Part shown: piece after piece, positions 47,901 to 59,299 of the stretch
How the letters are laid out: every line of letters begins with the position of its first letter
Position numbering within the stretch: the stretch's first letter is position 1
Made by a program: the position numbers and the translations under genes
Notes under the pieces: model-generated
What the model was told of the DNA's origin: nothing
Database searches by the model: none
Seen by the model: the letters and a program-made list of their open reading frames with translations, nothing else
DNA from: Ampullaceana balthica
Lineage: Eukaryota; Mollusca; Gastropoda; Lymnaeidae
DNA: 64,000 bases
Reading direction: 5' to 3'
NCBI GenBank assembly: GCA_944989445.1
Contig: CALYLW010000550.1
Coordinates: 256,362-320,361 of the forward strand

Positions 47901-50425
47901 TCCCCATTCCGGGTACTGGACACTGCCCATCGCTGGATCGTAATCGAACTGCACAAGTTCCACACCACCCCTTTCCCGGCTTCCATTAAAGTGCACATTC
48001 TCCTCCCAATACGAACCGTTTCCCTTTTCAGCCCGACACAATTTTTATTCCATATTAGGAAAGAATAAGTAAAAGAAGCCATCCCTATCTCCCCCCCCCC
48101 TGCCGCCGTTCATCAGTTATATAAGGGTTACTCGGGGGAGGAGGGGGGGGGGCTATTTTCACGAATCACTGCAATCGGGAGAAGTAATTTTCAATCTTGA
48201 CAACAGTAATGGATGGAAACGGTGGATCCCCTCAGTGGTTAGGTAGGAGGGAGGCGTTCCATCGTGGGCGGCACTTGATTTCTTTATATTGAAGGGGTGC
48301 ATTTTTGGGGTCAAACTCTGATGTTTTTTTCATTAGAAGGGGCGACTGAAATCTTAAGCCACCCCGGGCGCCACTAACCATTATAGGTTCGCCATCGGTC
48401 CACTCATTGTATCTTGGGTGGGCCGCGCTAAAGATCTCCTCTCATGACCGGCCTGTCGCAGTAGCCACCACACGGATGTTACTAGAGTTAAAAAACTCAA
48501 CGGGCCCGGTCGTTACAGCGATTGATGTGACGCCTGTTGGCTCCCTAATGAGCTGACAACATCCTACCTCTGTCACATGCTATACCAGTTTTCACGCTAC
48601 GATGAGGTGGAAGGGGGGCGGGGCGGTCTGGGTGCCGGCCTCAAGGCGACCTTTCCCTAGATTGCACAGACCACAGTCTTTAATCATCCACTCAAATCTA
48701 TTGTCTGGCCGGTTTGTTAACATCACCATATAGTCTTGATTAGGCGCAGATACAACCTAAGCTGTGGGTCGGAGGTCATCATGTTACGACCTTTATGACA
48801 GCGATCTTTCGTAGTAAACATCAGCAGATGTTCAGTTAGGTCAGGGGTGGGCAAACTTTTTAGGGTGAGGGCCGCATTAGTAAGAAATGAAAGATCAAGG
48901 GGCCGCACCTAACCAAAATTTAGCCTCGAATCAAGTACAAACAACCATCTTTAACGTAAACATTGATTTTTTTCGATATTACCGCAGCATTCCGCGGGCT
49001 GCAAAGATCTCGGTAGCGGGCCACATGCGGCCCGCGTGCCGTAGTTTGCCCACCCTTGAGTTAGGTCATAATTTTGGCTAAACTTGTTCAAAAACATTAT
49101 TGATAAACTTCGAATCAGGTGATGTACTTGGGTCAATTATTCAGTCATGTTGGAAATTAAAATATCCGCGAAGACACACATTTAACTATTTCTGATATCC
49201 AGTTACCTGCCAGACACACGGTTACTATTCAGACACACGGTTACTATCCAGACACATGGTTACTATCTCAAACATACACTATCTGTGTCACACAATGCCT
49301 AAAACACACATAAACTATATCAGACACACTAAAACGCATAAACTATCTCACACACTGACTATCTCAGACACACTATCTCAGATACACACTAACTATCTCA
49401 GACACACACTGACTATCTCAGACACACACTGACTATATCAGACACACACTGACTATCTCATACACACACATGACAATCTCAGACATACACTGACTATCTC
49501 AGACACACACTGACTATATCAGACACACACTGCCTATCTCAGACACACACTGACTATCTCAGACACACACTGCCTATCTCAGACACACATGACAATCTCA
49601 GACACACTGACGATCTCAGACGCACTGATTATCTCAGACACACACTGCCTACCCCAGACACACATCCAGGGTTGCCAGATTGTAATTTGGGTAAAAGGCC
49701 AAACTGACTGCCAATAAAAGGCCCCCAATAAGGCCAAACTTACGTTATATGAAAAATGTCAACAAAAATGACGTCACGCACCTAGGGGGCTGGAGGGGTC
49801 ACAGATTTGTGGCGATGTATGGCGAGGGGGGAAGGTGCTTTTAAGAATTGTGACGTCATATTGGAAAGAGTCTAGCTCTTGATTACGTGTGACGAGGGGG
49901 GGGGGTGAAAATACATTGAAAAATCTGCCAAAATCGCGTGACGTCATTTATGGACAGTTCATAACGGCTGAAAATTATTTAACTATTTAAAATGAAGGTA
50001 GAACCAGGAGAAAAAGGATATAAATGTGTAAATGCCAATGTTCGTATGTATGGTTGTACTCACAAAATGAATAGATATGATACTAACATACACATTTGAA
50101 AGAAAAGTTTCAGGTCATCCTTTTCCTCTAGAATGCTATTTGCAGTATTATTATAAGCTTTATCAGATGTCAAGTCATCAAGCATTCTTGGTGACATGAG
50201 AAAGTCCTTACTGCATTTATTTGTAAACAAAAGCTCAGCCCTGAAGCGTCTAAAAGTGTGAGCTGCATTCTATATCTGGCTTTTTCTTAATAGCCTCTTA
50301 GTTACAATTTAAAAAAAAACTTTTTTATCTCTAACATACACGTAAGCTATTCCAAAATAAAAATAATTAATAAGGTTATTGACTTATTGGGGAATTTTTA
50401 ATTTTATATTTTTGTGATAAAGATG

Positions 50426-50507
<82 letters not shown>

Positions 50508-53500
50508 ATATAGAGAGAGATAGATAGAGAGAATTTGGCCTTAAAAAGGCCAATATGGCAACCCTGCACACATCTGCACACGTTACGTGGTACGTCCCTA
50601 GCACACTATGATGTGACTATGACGGGTAAAAAAAAAGGGGGGGGGGAGGGTGAGGGCGACCAGGTGGAGAGCAAAACAAAAATTTCTTGTTCTAATTTTG
50701 ACATGGGAACATCGCCATAAAGTCAGGGCCCCTAATGGCGGGAGTTCGGTGCAGGCGAAGATAACCGAAGACGATAAATTAGCACCATTACCGCGGAAAA
50801 GGGGAATCACGGGGAAGAGGAAGAGAGAGGGGGTAAGGGGAGGCAACCTCATGGCTAGACCAGGGAGAGAATTTTGGAAACAAAAATCGACTCTTCTCTT
50901 ATTTATTAAAATTTTTGGTAAGCCCTTCATAATGCAAGACGAATTTGAGTGCTGGACAAAACACGTGTGGAGTCAAAACTGCTTGTTTAAAAAAAAATGA
51001 AGCGATTGGAAAAAAAGGGGGAAAAAATTGGGGATGGGGGAGGTGGGGTAGTTTTAAAATGAATCAAAGCGAAAGTCGGCCATATTGCAAGGTTCGCCTA
51101 AATTGGGAATCGCGTTGAGCCGTGCAGCTGTTAACGTTGAACACTGTACGGGACTTTGAGCATCAAACAATTCAATGGGGGATGCATTTTGTGTGCGGCA
51201 ATTGCCGGACTAAATACCAGAGATGCAGTTTGGTTCTCTGGATTGTTGGGCTAGATGCCGTAACTATTTTTTTCTACAAAAACAAGGTGTCTCGACAAGA
51301 CGGCTCCTGTCGTTGGAATATTTGAAAAGCCATTCGGAAAGTGCCCTTTAAAAATATTTTATATATTTTTTAAAAATATTATTTTTATTGTTTTTTTTTG
51401 CGCCGGGGGCTTGCAGCCAGGCAGACAGAACAGACTTAATCTAGCCAAAATTTGACATGAAATCGACATTGATCAGAATGACCCCCCCCCTCCCCCTACA
51501 GCAGTGATGGCGAACCGATGCCACGCAATTTGCTATATAAAAGTAGATTTTAATTGAATTTTGGGCACGCGGTCCCCAAAAAGGTTCGCCATCACTGCCC
51601 TACAGCAATAATTGGCCAAGTATAGGGTTGCACACTAAAACAAAATGTGCGGGGGTGTTTGGTGTGTGTGTGTGTGGGGGGGTAGTGATTGAGGTTCAGG
51701 CATATTAATCGATGCATGACCTAGGACCGACGCGATAGGTCTTGGCGGAAATCTATTAATAGAAATATCCGGGGTATTCGGTTGGACCAATCTCATTGAG
51801 ATATACACGTAACTGAAATATTGTGTGATTCTGAGACGAGTTAATGTGTCGACGGATATTTGTTAATTCTACGCTCAGTGGACCTGAACAAGAGAACAGC
51901 TTGTTCCCCAACCCTATTATACTAAAGATTTTGCAATGCTAAAAATAACACTGTTCTGAGAAAACATTATGTAAAAAAAAATTGTTAACGGTGAATAAAT
52001 GAGTTATGACGTTTTCCGGTTTGAGAAACGACAAACCCTTTAGAATACCGTTTCTCTCTGTTTTCTACGTGGAGGCAACCGACTCCCCGGCTCGTTCGGT
52101 GAGTCATCCAGTTTCTGGTGTATGTTTCCATAGTGACATACGGTGCAACATATATTTCATCGTTACTGACACACTACATCATCGCATCAACGTTGTCAAC
52201 ACGGTACCACCTGACTTCACTCCAATAAAGCAAGCCATCCGCTCCGCCCCCTCCCCCCCAGTAACCGAGGGTCTCAAGCTTTAAACACCCCCCCCCCACA
52301 TCTTACACGCCCCCATCCAAAACTACAACCTTCCACCACCACCCACCCATCCCAACCCTAATCCTGCATTACCTGCACTCCACAGTTCGGGCGTCTCCTG
52401 GTGCCGTCCCCCCATCAAAACGGCCCTGCACAATGGACCGGGTTCAAAGCCAGGGACGAAGCTCTCGTCAAATCACATGCTAGGCTGCCTCCAGTAATTG
52501 CTGATCGTGGCGTGCAATTCTTATCACAAGGTTTTGGGGACAGTCTCACATTCAAGCAGGGGCCGCCACTCAGGAACATTTTCCTTTTTTCTTTTTCTTT
52601 GTACACAGCCTTTGACCTGGGACAGTGGCTCTTGTACACAGTACCTCTGATTCGAGGTCGAGTTCCCAGTGTGTACTTGTGTACCGCAGTTCTAACCGCT
52701 CTAATGTGACCTAACTGTTAGAGATTTTAAGGGTACGGGAGCTGAGACCCGATGTGGTACTAGTAAGACTACAAGGAAAGGCTACAGTCGTAAGGACGCT
52801 CCAAAGTCATCGATGGCGACGATCGCTCTTGGTAAATTGATCATTCGACTGAGAATCTTCGAGCCCCGCCCCCCCCCAACCACCACACACTCACACACAC
52901 ACAGTAGGACTGGGGATACTAGAAGTGCTGGCTGGCGTTCCAGGGCGGTCTAATATCTAATTAGTTTAACGACACGGCGAAATGCATTTTGAGGTCAGGA
53001 GGCAATTTGGACTTTAGCCAGTTTTATAGAGACGGGTTGTTTGACCCAGGTTGTTTGAGGCAGGTTGTTAGAGACAGGTTGTTTGACACAGGTTGTTTGA
53101 GGCAGGCTGTTTGACACAGGTTGTTTGACACAGGTTGTTTGAGGCAGGCTGTTAGAGACAGGTTGTTAGAGACAGGTTGTTAGAGACAGGTTGTTTGACA
53201 CAGGTTGTTTGAGGCAGGCTGTTAGAGACAGTTGGCCAGAGACAGGTTGTTAGAGACAGTTTGTCAGAGACAGGTTGTTTGAGCCAGTTTTAAAGAGACA
53301 TCTTTTTAAAGAAAAGTATGTTTTATTTTTTTTAAAAATCAGAAGCTAAAAACGGCCACCCTAATCAAAGACCTGGGAGGCGGGATAGGGGATGGATGGA
53401 GTTCGTGACGAAAAGTTTGAGACTGTAGCTAACAGACAGGTGGTAATTTCAGACAGGTAATCCTGCAGACTGCACCACCGAGACTTTACAAAACGACGAA

Positions 53501-54723
53501 ATTCATAGATAGACAGCTTAGGCCAACAAACCCTAAGCATATCTGAGCAGGAGTCTTAACTTGGAGCGCAAGGGTCTTACTTTAGGACGCTGGTATCTTA
53601 ATTTTTGACGTTGCGGTCTGAAATTTGGGACGCCGGGAAGGCGAAAAACTTCAATAGATATATACGATTTTTTTAAAAAAGGAATAAAAATGAAGAATTT
53701 CTACCTCACGAAAATAGAAAACGTCCCCAAAAAAGTTTCACGCAATGAAAAGCCCTCAACAAGCGCCACTCCCCAAACCGCCCCCTGTGAATTGCTCTTG
53801 AGCGGCGCCCCCACCCGCTCCAGTGAAAAGGCCACAAACTGGAAAACGCTTGCAGCCAAACACCGCCAACAGTGAATAATCTCGTTTGTAAGACTCGGCC
53901 TCGAGGGCTTGAGTGGAAGTTCTGGAGCCCATTGACAGGGGGATGAATGCAAGTCTTCGAGGGACCCACGAGGGCAGAATCAGATAGGAATTGTTAATTA
54001 TGTTTTTTTTTCTCCTTCTTCTTATTTTGTGTGTATGTGCGTTTTTATAAGAGAGGAGGGATTCGGGAATGTGGTATTTGATGTTTGGAGAGTAAATCGT
54101 AGTGTTGTGACGGGCCAGTTTTAATGAAACGTGTAGGCGTGGCCGGGCCACTATAAGTAGCTAGCTCCCTGTTTAAGGTTACTGGGTACTAATCGAACCC
54201 TATAAATACCGTCTCACCGTCGGGTTAATGATCCAAATTAGAGGTGCAGTCTCACCGTGTCGCTGAAGGTATTGATTCACCAAAGGGTTAAGATTCACAG
54301 GTGATACCGTCCAGGTACAGATCTCACCTCCAGTTACCATTCTCCCCTCAGAGTGCCACCCAACCTCTATTGGCTCATGTGTGCAATAAGTGAATGTATC
54401 CTGTCGGTGCTACAAGCACTTTGTGCTATATTTGAATATATCATGTTTGTACCAAGAGCAGAAAGAAAAAGAGGATGTAAATATGTAATTAGAGAGCGGA
54501 CTTGACCGATTGACCTAAACACATCATCATCCATTCAGCACCAAAACGAGCCCCCCCCCCTCACCTGATCTGGAGCGGTCCACTCGTATCCCAATGACCT
54601 TGGATGACGTCCTGTTGTGGCCAGAGACCGGGTTGACAGCCACGCACCGGTACTCCCCACTGCCGGAAGTTGACGTGATGTTCCGTATGACCAGATTTCC
54701 CGAGGCCAGTTTGTGGATCGAAT
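39601..54723 (-). CDS. ihog: Ihog/CDON/BOC-family Hedgehog co-receptor, 5'-incomplete, gene C
   Basis: Thirteen exons join in frame (about 951 aa): 54723-54565, 46122-45952, 45453-45202, 44801-44664, 44543-44361, 44200-43988, 43625-43435, 43012-42787, 42375-42172, 41981-41746, 41438-41336, 41165-40581, 39797-39601. All introns are GT-AG. Order: second half of an Ig domain, two complete Ig domains, a basic linker, two FN3 domains, a transmembrane helix and a tail of about 370 residues. CDON/BOC/Ihog proteins bind Hedgehog through FN3 domains and present it to Patched at the cell surface. LASGNLVIRN...NPVSG, FFKVQF and PIEGFIILYKP fit this family. Two FN3 domains match the arthropod Ihog/Boi plan; vertebrate members have three. 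The signal peptide and first Ig exons lie outside or were not recognised. Robo was considered but fits less well. Confidence 0.85.
42003..42165. repeat. 17-bp degenerate repeat in gene C intron
   Basis: About nine degenerate copies of gtaggtcaaaggttgtg next to the donor of the transmembrane exon. Confidence 0.8.
42172..42375 (-). CDS. ihog: gene C transmembrane exon
   Basis: The exon encodes a short juxtamembrane stem (TDAPISDRRSSETLEQ), then a single hydrophobic helix (PVILGIVLGALLLALFVLVT) followed by CWWKQRQQKRR, a stop-transfer signal. This gives a type I orientation with FN3 domains outside. Confidence 0.9.
42787..44200 (-). CDS. ihog: gene C FN3 exons
   Basis: Three exons encode two fibronectin type III domains. 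FN3-1 spans 44200-43988 and the start of 43625-43435 (SVMLNWSVP, FFKVQFKEM, YKFRVLAVYEDD). FN3-2 spans the rest of that exon and 43012-42787 (GIGVKWQ, PIEGFIILYKP, DYRIQIRSFNMAG, SNLVVKRTKPR). Each domain is split by one intron. In Drosophila Ihog the first FN3 binds Hedgehog with heparin; the second contacts Patched. Confidence 0.85.
43672..43905. repeat. 46-bp tandem repeat in gene C intron
   Basis: About five copies of a 46-bp unit including acatccattacaatacagct and ggagatgtcggcaatgtgtg, within the intron between the FN3-1 exons. Confidence 0.95.
44361..44543 (-). CDS. ihog: gene C polybasic linker exon
   Basis: This 183-nt exon lies between the last Ig and the first FN3 domain. It encodes about 61 residues dominated by lysine and arginine (SQKKKNVRRDRKKNGRRKKP, MRDKRKKKKNG) after an acidic start (SEDDKDSS). 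It has the same phase on both sides, so it can be skipped without changing frame. It lies outside the membrane and contains dibasic runs of the type cut by proprotein convertases. I know of no such block at this position in vertebrate CDON/BOC. Confidence 0.85.
44664..46122 (-). CDS. ihog: gene C Ig-domain exons
   Basis: Exons 46122-45952, 45453-45202 and 44801-44664 encode two complete C2-type Ig domains. Ig A has VSLECPSYG with W in ITWSKLGG, then DTGTYRC. Ig B has VELVCSYGG, LTWYHNG, then DSGIYQCMATN. Each domain is split by a phase-1 intron between its two cysteines. N-glycosylation sequons are present (NASI, NISD). One donor reads gtcaga, unusual but forced by the reading frame. Confidence 0.85.
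46123..48841. other. gene C large intron, proximal part
   Basis: This is the 3' third of an 8.4-kb intron on the - strand. It holds a 39-bp tandem repeat (46586-46735) and long purine/pyrimidine runs (47660-47700, 48090-48150). The frames at 46589-47029 and 47822-48082 show no domain and probably are chance. Confidence 0.5.
46586..46735. repeat. 39-bp tandem repeat, about four copies
   Basis: Copies of gggactatcaggcgggactt plus ccttaatccgcccctgact. 39 is a multiple of 3, so the open frames through it are repeat-driven. Confidence 0.9.
48842..49058. mobile_element. 217-bp hAT MITE with perfect TSD
   Basis: Termini caggggtgggcaaactttt and agtttgcccacccttg, the common hAT/Charlie-type end. Perfect 8-bp duplication agttaggt at 48834-48841 and 49059-49066. 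Interior pairs gggccgca / tgcggccc. Confidence 0.95.
49190..49676. repeat. 20-bp tandem repeat
   Basis: More than 20 degenerate copies of gacacacactgactatctca, disrupted at the right by the insertion at 49677. Confidence 0.9.
49757..49970. mobile_element. MITE related to 34011-34467, nested
   Basis: aaaatgacgtcacgcaccta at the left and cgcgtgacgtcatttatgga at the right are inverted, with a second tgacgtcat inside. This is the same layout as the MITE near 34 kb but with eroded outer ends. Confidence 0.65.
50427..50521. repeat. (TA)n microsatellite with GATA/GAGA edge
   Basis: About 40 TA dinucleotides in two runs, followed by gagagagatagatagagaga. Confidence 0.95.
51502..51597. mobile_element. 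96-bp hAT MITE with perfect TSD
   Basis: Termini cagtgatggcgaacc and ggttcgccatcactg are perfect 15-bp inverted repeats. Perfect 8-bp duplication ccctacag at 51494-51501 and 51598-51605. At 96 bp it is almost only ends. Confidence 0.95.
53036..53290. repeat. 14-bp degenerate tandem repeat
   Basis: About 17 copies of gacaggttgtttga with gaggcagg and gttagaga variants. Confidence 0.9.
54565..54723 (-). CDS. ihog: gene C most 5' visible exon (half Ig domain)
   Basis: The 159-nt exon encodes LASGNLVIRN, SGEYRCVAVNPVSG and RVDRSRS, the C-terminal half of an Ig domain with its second cysteine. It needs a preceding exon ending in phase 1, which was not found. It is separated from the next exon by 8.4 kb; the joined codon at 46122 reads in frame and gives RSRSGQPPWARI. 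Confidence 0.85.
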
Positions 54724-57700
54724 CTGAAAACAGAAAATAACAAAAAAAATTTATTGTAAGAATAACCCGAAAATATTGTCTATATTGATGAGATGTTTGA
54801 ACAGATTGATGTGTTCATATCCATTCCTTAGAGCGGAATTTCCTCCCCAAAATACACAGATACAATTTATCTGCAGCAAAGAAATGACATATTGACATAG
54901 CAAACAGCAGTGAAGAAATAAACACACATAAAAAGCCAGCAGTCGTCATGAAATCACAAAAGCACATATAAAATTAACTGTAGTAAAGAAATCCCATGTT
55001 GACACATATAAAAGCCAGCAATTGCCAAAAAATCACGAAGACACACAAGAACTGTAGTATAGATAACCCAGGTACACAGATACAAGCTAAAAGTTGTCAA
55101 GATGAAGTTAGAAGTGAGTTTTAAAAAAACAATCATATGGGCGGGCGTGGATGGAGGACATTCGAGAAATATTTAAAGGGAAGTAATCACACATTTCTAG
55201 GCATGACAAGCCCATGAATGCGGCGAGGGATGGCGGGTGGGATATGAAAGTTGTTCTCGGCGCAAACATTTTTAATGACTGAAAAAAATATCAGATTGAT
55301 TGATCAATGATTTCGATACCAGAAAACCGATCACTAGCGACCCCCCCCCACCCCCGCCCACTTCCCCACCGACTCCAATTCCTTGGATATTAAGGGAAAC
55401 ATAATCACTGCAATCCTAGGATATTTAAGAGAAACACAATCACTACATTCCACTGGTCTATTTAACTTCAAGCGCTGTCTCAAACAGGAGATACGATTTC
55501 CCAAATGAATTATCCTCCGCTTCTAGATTATTGACACAACTACTCCATAATACAATCTTCTATTGTTAAGTTGCCTTTCTGTGTAGGATTATATCCCCCC
55601 CCCCTCAAATCTCTCCTCAACTTTACTTAGGCCCCATAAACTTTGAACCACCAGAAACCAATGAAAATCTACGAAGCACAGTTTCATGTTCCGACCTGTT
55701 GTCTGAAAACTCTCCATCGGCTCCCTTGAAATACCGATAGCATCTGTGTGCCCGATCACTTAAAAATACAACCTGCCTATTTATTTTAAAGGTATAATTA
55801 CTGACTTCACAGTCACCTCCAAAAGATAAAGACCCCATAAGGGGGTAAAATCTCGTCCACATCTCCTAACTACCAGAGGCGGCGCCTCGCAATTTTCTTT
55901 AAATCTCCCGGTGATTACGTGGCTACCTTCAAGGCATAATCCCAAACCCTATAGGCACACACCCCCCTCCCCATCACCATCTTAGGGAAGTTTCTGCATT
56001 TATCCCTACCGGAAACTTACACCTCCAGACCCGGATGTATCGGTAGGTCTAGAGTGGATGCCTCGGCGGTAACGGGGCGCCGAGCAGTGAAATCCCGCCC
56101 CTCCTTTTGTCTGTGGGTCCGGTGACGTACAGTGATCTATGCGAACTTTCAAAGCCTCCGTTTCCCTTGAAGCAAGTCGGGGCGCCGTCGCCAAGCGGGC
56201 GCTGTAACTTTTTCGGGCTCGTTTTATCTGTCGGGTGGTAGGGCCAGGTTTTGTGTGTGGGGGGGGGGTTGTGCGGAAACTGCGCCTGCGATACATTTGA
56301 AAATTGTTCTAGGCAATCTGTCAGACAGACTCTGGAAAAGTTTGTGAATGCGTTAGTATGTTTTTGGGGTGGGTGGGGGGGGGAGGAGAATGTTATGAGA
56401 AAAATGCATATGATGAGGCGCGTATTACGGGGTCACACCAACCTTGCCTGTCAACCCCACTAGATCATTGAAGTGTGGGTTTTAAATACGAAAACAGTGG
56501 AGGCGTGTGTGTGTGGGGGGGGGGCATGGCGTGGCAGAGGGAGATGCGCAGTAGTTATGGGACCGTGAAAACTATGTGAAGTTTTGCTGTTTTTACGTTG
56601 GGATAGAAGGGCACGGCGGGAAAGAGAGGAACAACTCGCCTGCATTTCAGTTGCATAAGGATCGCCGTCAACAAACGATTCAAACTGACGACAGGGTTGT
56701 CAAACACGCCCTTTTGTCACGTGACTTACGCGTGTCTTTAAATATGCTCTCGCAAGACGAGACTCGATTATGTTTTAAGACACGCCTTTCAAATCACGTG
56801 GCTCGAGTGTTTTAAAACATACCCTCCTATCACGTGACTGATGTGTGTTTTACAACATATTTTCTCATGACGTGACGTAGTCACTTATGTATTAGAACAT
56901 ACTTTTCTATCACGTCACTCAAGTATCTTGACCATCAGGCAACAAGTTCCCAAGCAGCTGGAAACCTTCGCGGTCTCTGGTGACTTATGAAAGAAGACAT
57001 TTTCAATTACATATTTAGATAGTGTCTAATAATTCAGCTTCAGGGCGGATATAACGTCATGAAGTATACATCAATGACGTCATCGCCATGTTCCGATGCA
57101 GTCAGAATTAGTACACCAATGACGTCACATGAAGACAGTAACGGGGTTAGAGTGCAGCTGCAAAGCTCTGATCTCTCCCCTCTCCTCTATCTCCTGATGT
57201 TCACATTTTGTTTCGTTTAAATCCACACAATTTCAGGTGCGAAAAAAAAACATGGCGGGGAGGGGGCGTAATAATATTAAGGGGGTTACAAAAAAAAATC
57301 ACGCGGGGTGCTTATCTATCCTTGACATCTCCCCTTCTAGCAAGGGGTCGGGGCGAGGAGGAGGAGGAGGGGGGGGGCGCAGCTCTGATCTCCAAGAGAA
57401 ATCTCCAACGGTCTTTCACACGCGCTACGTTTCAAATCCACCGGCGCTGAGGCGTACAGAAGAGATGTACCGGGGCCTGGAGATCCTCCGCCGGTCTGGG
57501 CGCGGAGTCAAGAGATAGAACCGCCAGATACCTCAGTCACTGACACACACACAACGGCGGAGGGATATTTGAACTCCTTTCATGTCATTGGGTGAGGAAT
57601 TCCCGTTCAAGGCCCCCCCCAACCCCCATGCATAAACTATCACCTCAGCGAAAAGACAATAAAGATAAAACACTAGAAATGGTTCCGTCTTCTATTGACC

Positions 57701-58600
57701 GTGAGCTTTTTGTGAGTTGATAGTAGGTGATAGTTTAAGATAAATAAGCAATATTATACAAATTAAACATACAGTTCGGTTAAAAGGACGTTGCAAACTT
57801 TCGCTGTAATGAAATAAAGAGCCATCGCGCCACGATTATATTCTGTAAATACAGTTATTGTAAAATAATTGAGCTGTAAAGAATCTTTTAAGTTGTAGAG
57901 ATCTTACAACCAATGCCAACACCGTAACGATTAAGTTGTCAGCACTCATATAATTTAAAATAGCAGGACTTCCATCAACATAACAGTGTTTCGCGATAAA
58001 AAGGGAAACAGTATCAAAAAATTGATTGTGAATTCATCGATGCCACAAAATATAGGGAGACCGAACACACACACAGAAAAAAAATTGGACAGGCGCAAGA
58101 CGCCGCTACTAACAACAAGCCTGGACAACAGCCAGGTAACAGTAACAGGAGGATACCAGATTCTGCGATAGAGCGAGCCCCCATCCTTTTGTCACCTCAC
58201 CTTAATCTTCAACACCAGTCGCTCAAGACCATCACACAGTTTTAACACGCCCGCGAGATAAACAAGGCCGTTTGACGGGGGCCCCCTCCCCCCCCCCACA
58301 CCGGAACGTTAGCAGGGACGCCGCGAAGCCACGCACCGGAACGAGCTCAGAAGTCCACTGGACTGTGTCGCCTTAGCACATCCATGACAGTCGCGCGACA
58401 CACCACCGAGCGGCCAAGGGAGGCGACCGCCGGGAGCACGGCGACAAACGGTGCTGTGTATTTGTCAAGACTGTGAGTTGTCACACCTACGAGCGGGACA
58501 GAGAGGGGTGGATCAGATTGGATCGCGTGGATTTACAGAGGACAGTCGTAGCCAGCGGGTCGTTGTGACGTAGCGACGCGTGACGACCAAGGCGCACCAC
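54724..58600. other. upstream region of gene C, no exon recognised
   Basis: This should hold part of the next gene C intron or upstream exons, but no Ig half-domain or signal peptide was seen on the - strand. Contents: AT-rich DNA, C/G runs, a CACGTG repeat (56690-56930) and several TGACGTCA-like sites near 57055-57130. GC content rises at 58250-58600. Confidence 0.4.
56690..56930. repeat. about 55-bp degenerate repeat with TCACGTGAC cores
   Basis: Four to five related units, each with a tcacgtgac, tcacgtggc or tcacgtcac core followed by an aacata / ttttaa stretch, at about 56715, 56795, 56835, 56870 and 56910. Confidence 0.6.
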
Positions 58601-58621
58601 ACCGGGTTTAACTGTGTCAGA

Positions 58622-58790
58622 CTATGACGTCATGCAGAGTCCACGTCAACAGGGATGAACTATGACGTCACATGTACAAGGATAGTCGGGTTAAGATATG
58701 ACGTCACAAGTGACCGGGTTGAAATATGACGTCATAACGTGCAATGCATCTAACCAACGGCACATTTGTTGAGTTAAGATCTGACGTCCG
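58622..58790. promoter_or_regulatory. cluster of TGACGTCA (CRE-like) sites
   Basis: Four tatgacgtca sites lie within about 110 bases (about 58623, 58660, 58697 and 58726), with a fifth, degenerate ctgacgtcc near 58781 and gacgtcac near 58838. Spacing is about 29-37 bases, so it is also a degenerate tandem repeat. TGACGTCA is the palindrome bound by CREB/ATF factors; function here is inferred. Confidence 0.5.
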
Positions 58791-59299
58791 TCATTATGGG
58801 AAATGCGTCATCACCAACGGCACACGGGAGCTAATGAAGACGTCACTTGGCATTACATGTGGCGGTGCATCTTTCATAAAATCATCAACCGCAACACTGA
58901 TTTTGACAGCGGGCCTTAAAAAAAAATGGAAGTAACGATGGAAGATTGTTATACTGCGAATCGGGACTGGACACAGTCCAACAAACAGCTAACTACACAG
59001 GCTAGACGCCTAAATATATGGCCCGTGGAGACAGTGGGACGTCTGCTGGTCGAATGCCCAGCAGCGATTGGAGACGCGGACAGGCTGAGCAGCGCTACAA
59101 CTGCGGAGAGACATCTGTGAGGCGATACCCAAACGTTCAGGCTCGCCACAGGAATGGCAAGCCGTGTCCAAAGAGCTCGACCGATCTTCCAAACAGATCG
59201 TCACAAACACTGAAAGATCTGGGCGAGTGTGTGGGTGTGGCGGGGGTCAATCCATCGCTTGTTTTCGGAAGTGCTTTTTTTGGTCCCATATTAAAATCG

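Larger units (their letters stand above)
49677..50566. mobile_element. 890-bp hAT-like element with perfect TSD
   Basis: Termini cagggttgccagattg and ccaatatggcaaccctg. Perfect 8-bp duplication cacacatc at 49669-49676 and 50567-50574. It inserted into the 20-bp tandem repeat and itself contains a MITE (about 49757-49970) and a (TA)n tract. No ORF. Confidence 0.9.
50575..54564. other. gene C large intron, distal part
   Basis: No exon recognised. Contents: the 96-bp MITE at 51502-51597, homopolymer C/G runs (51480, 52250-52330, 52870), and the 14-bp repeat at 53036-53290. The region near 50640-50860 is purine-rich and the frame through it is low complexity. Confidence 0.5.

Noticed and set aside
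39601..54723. Roundabout (Robo) identity for gene C
   Set aside because: Robo has five Ig and three FN3 domains; two FN3 domains and the NPVSG / PIEGF motifs fit Ihog/CDON/BOC better.
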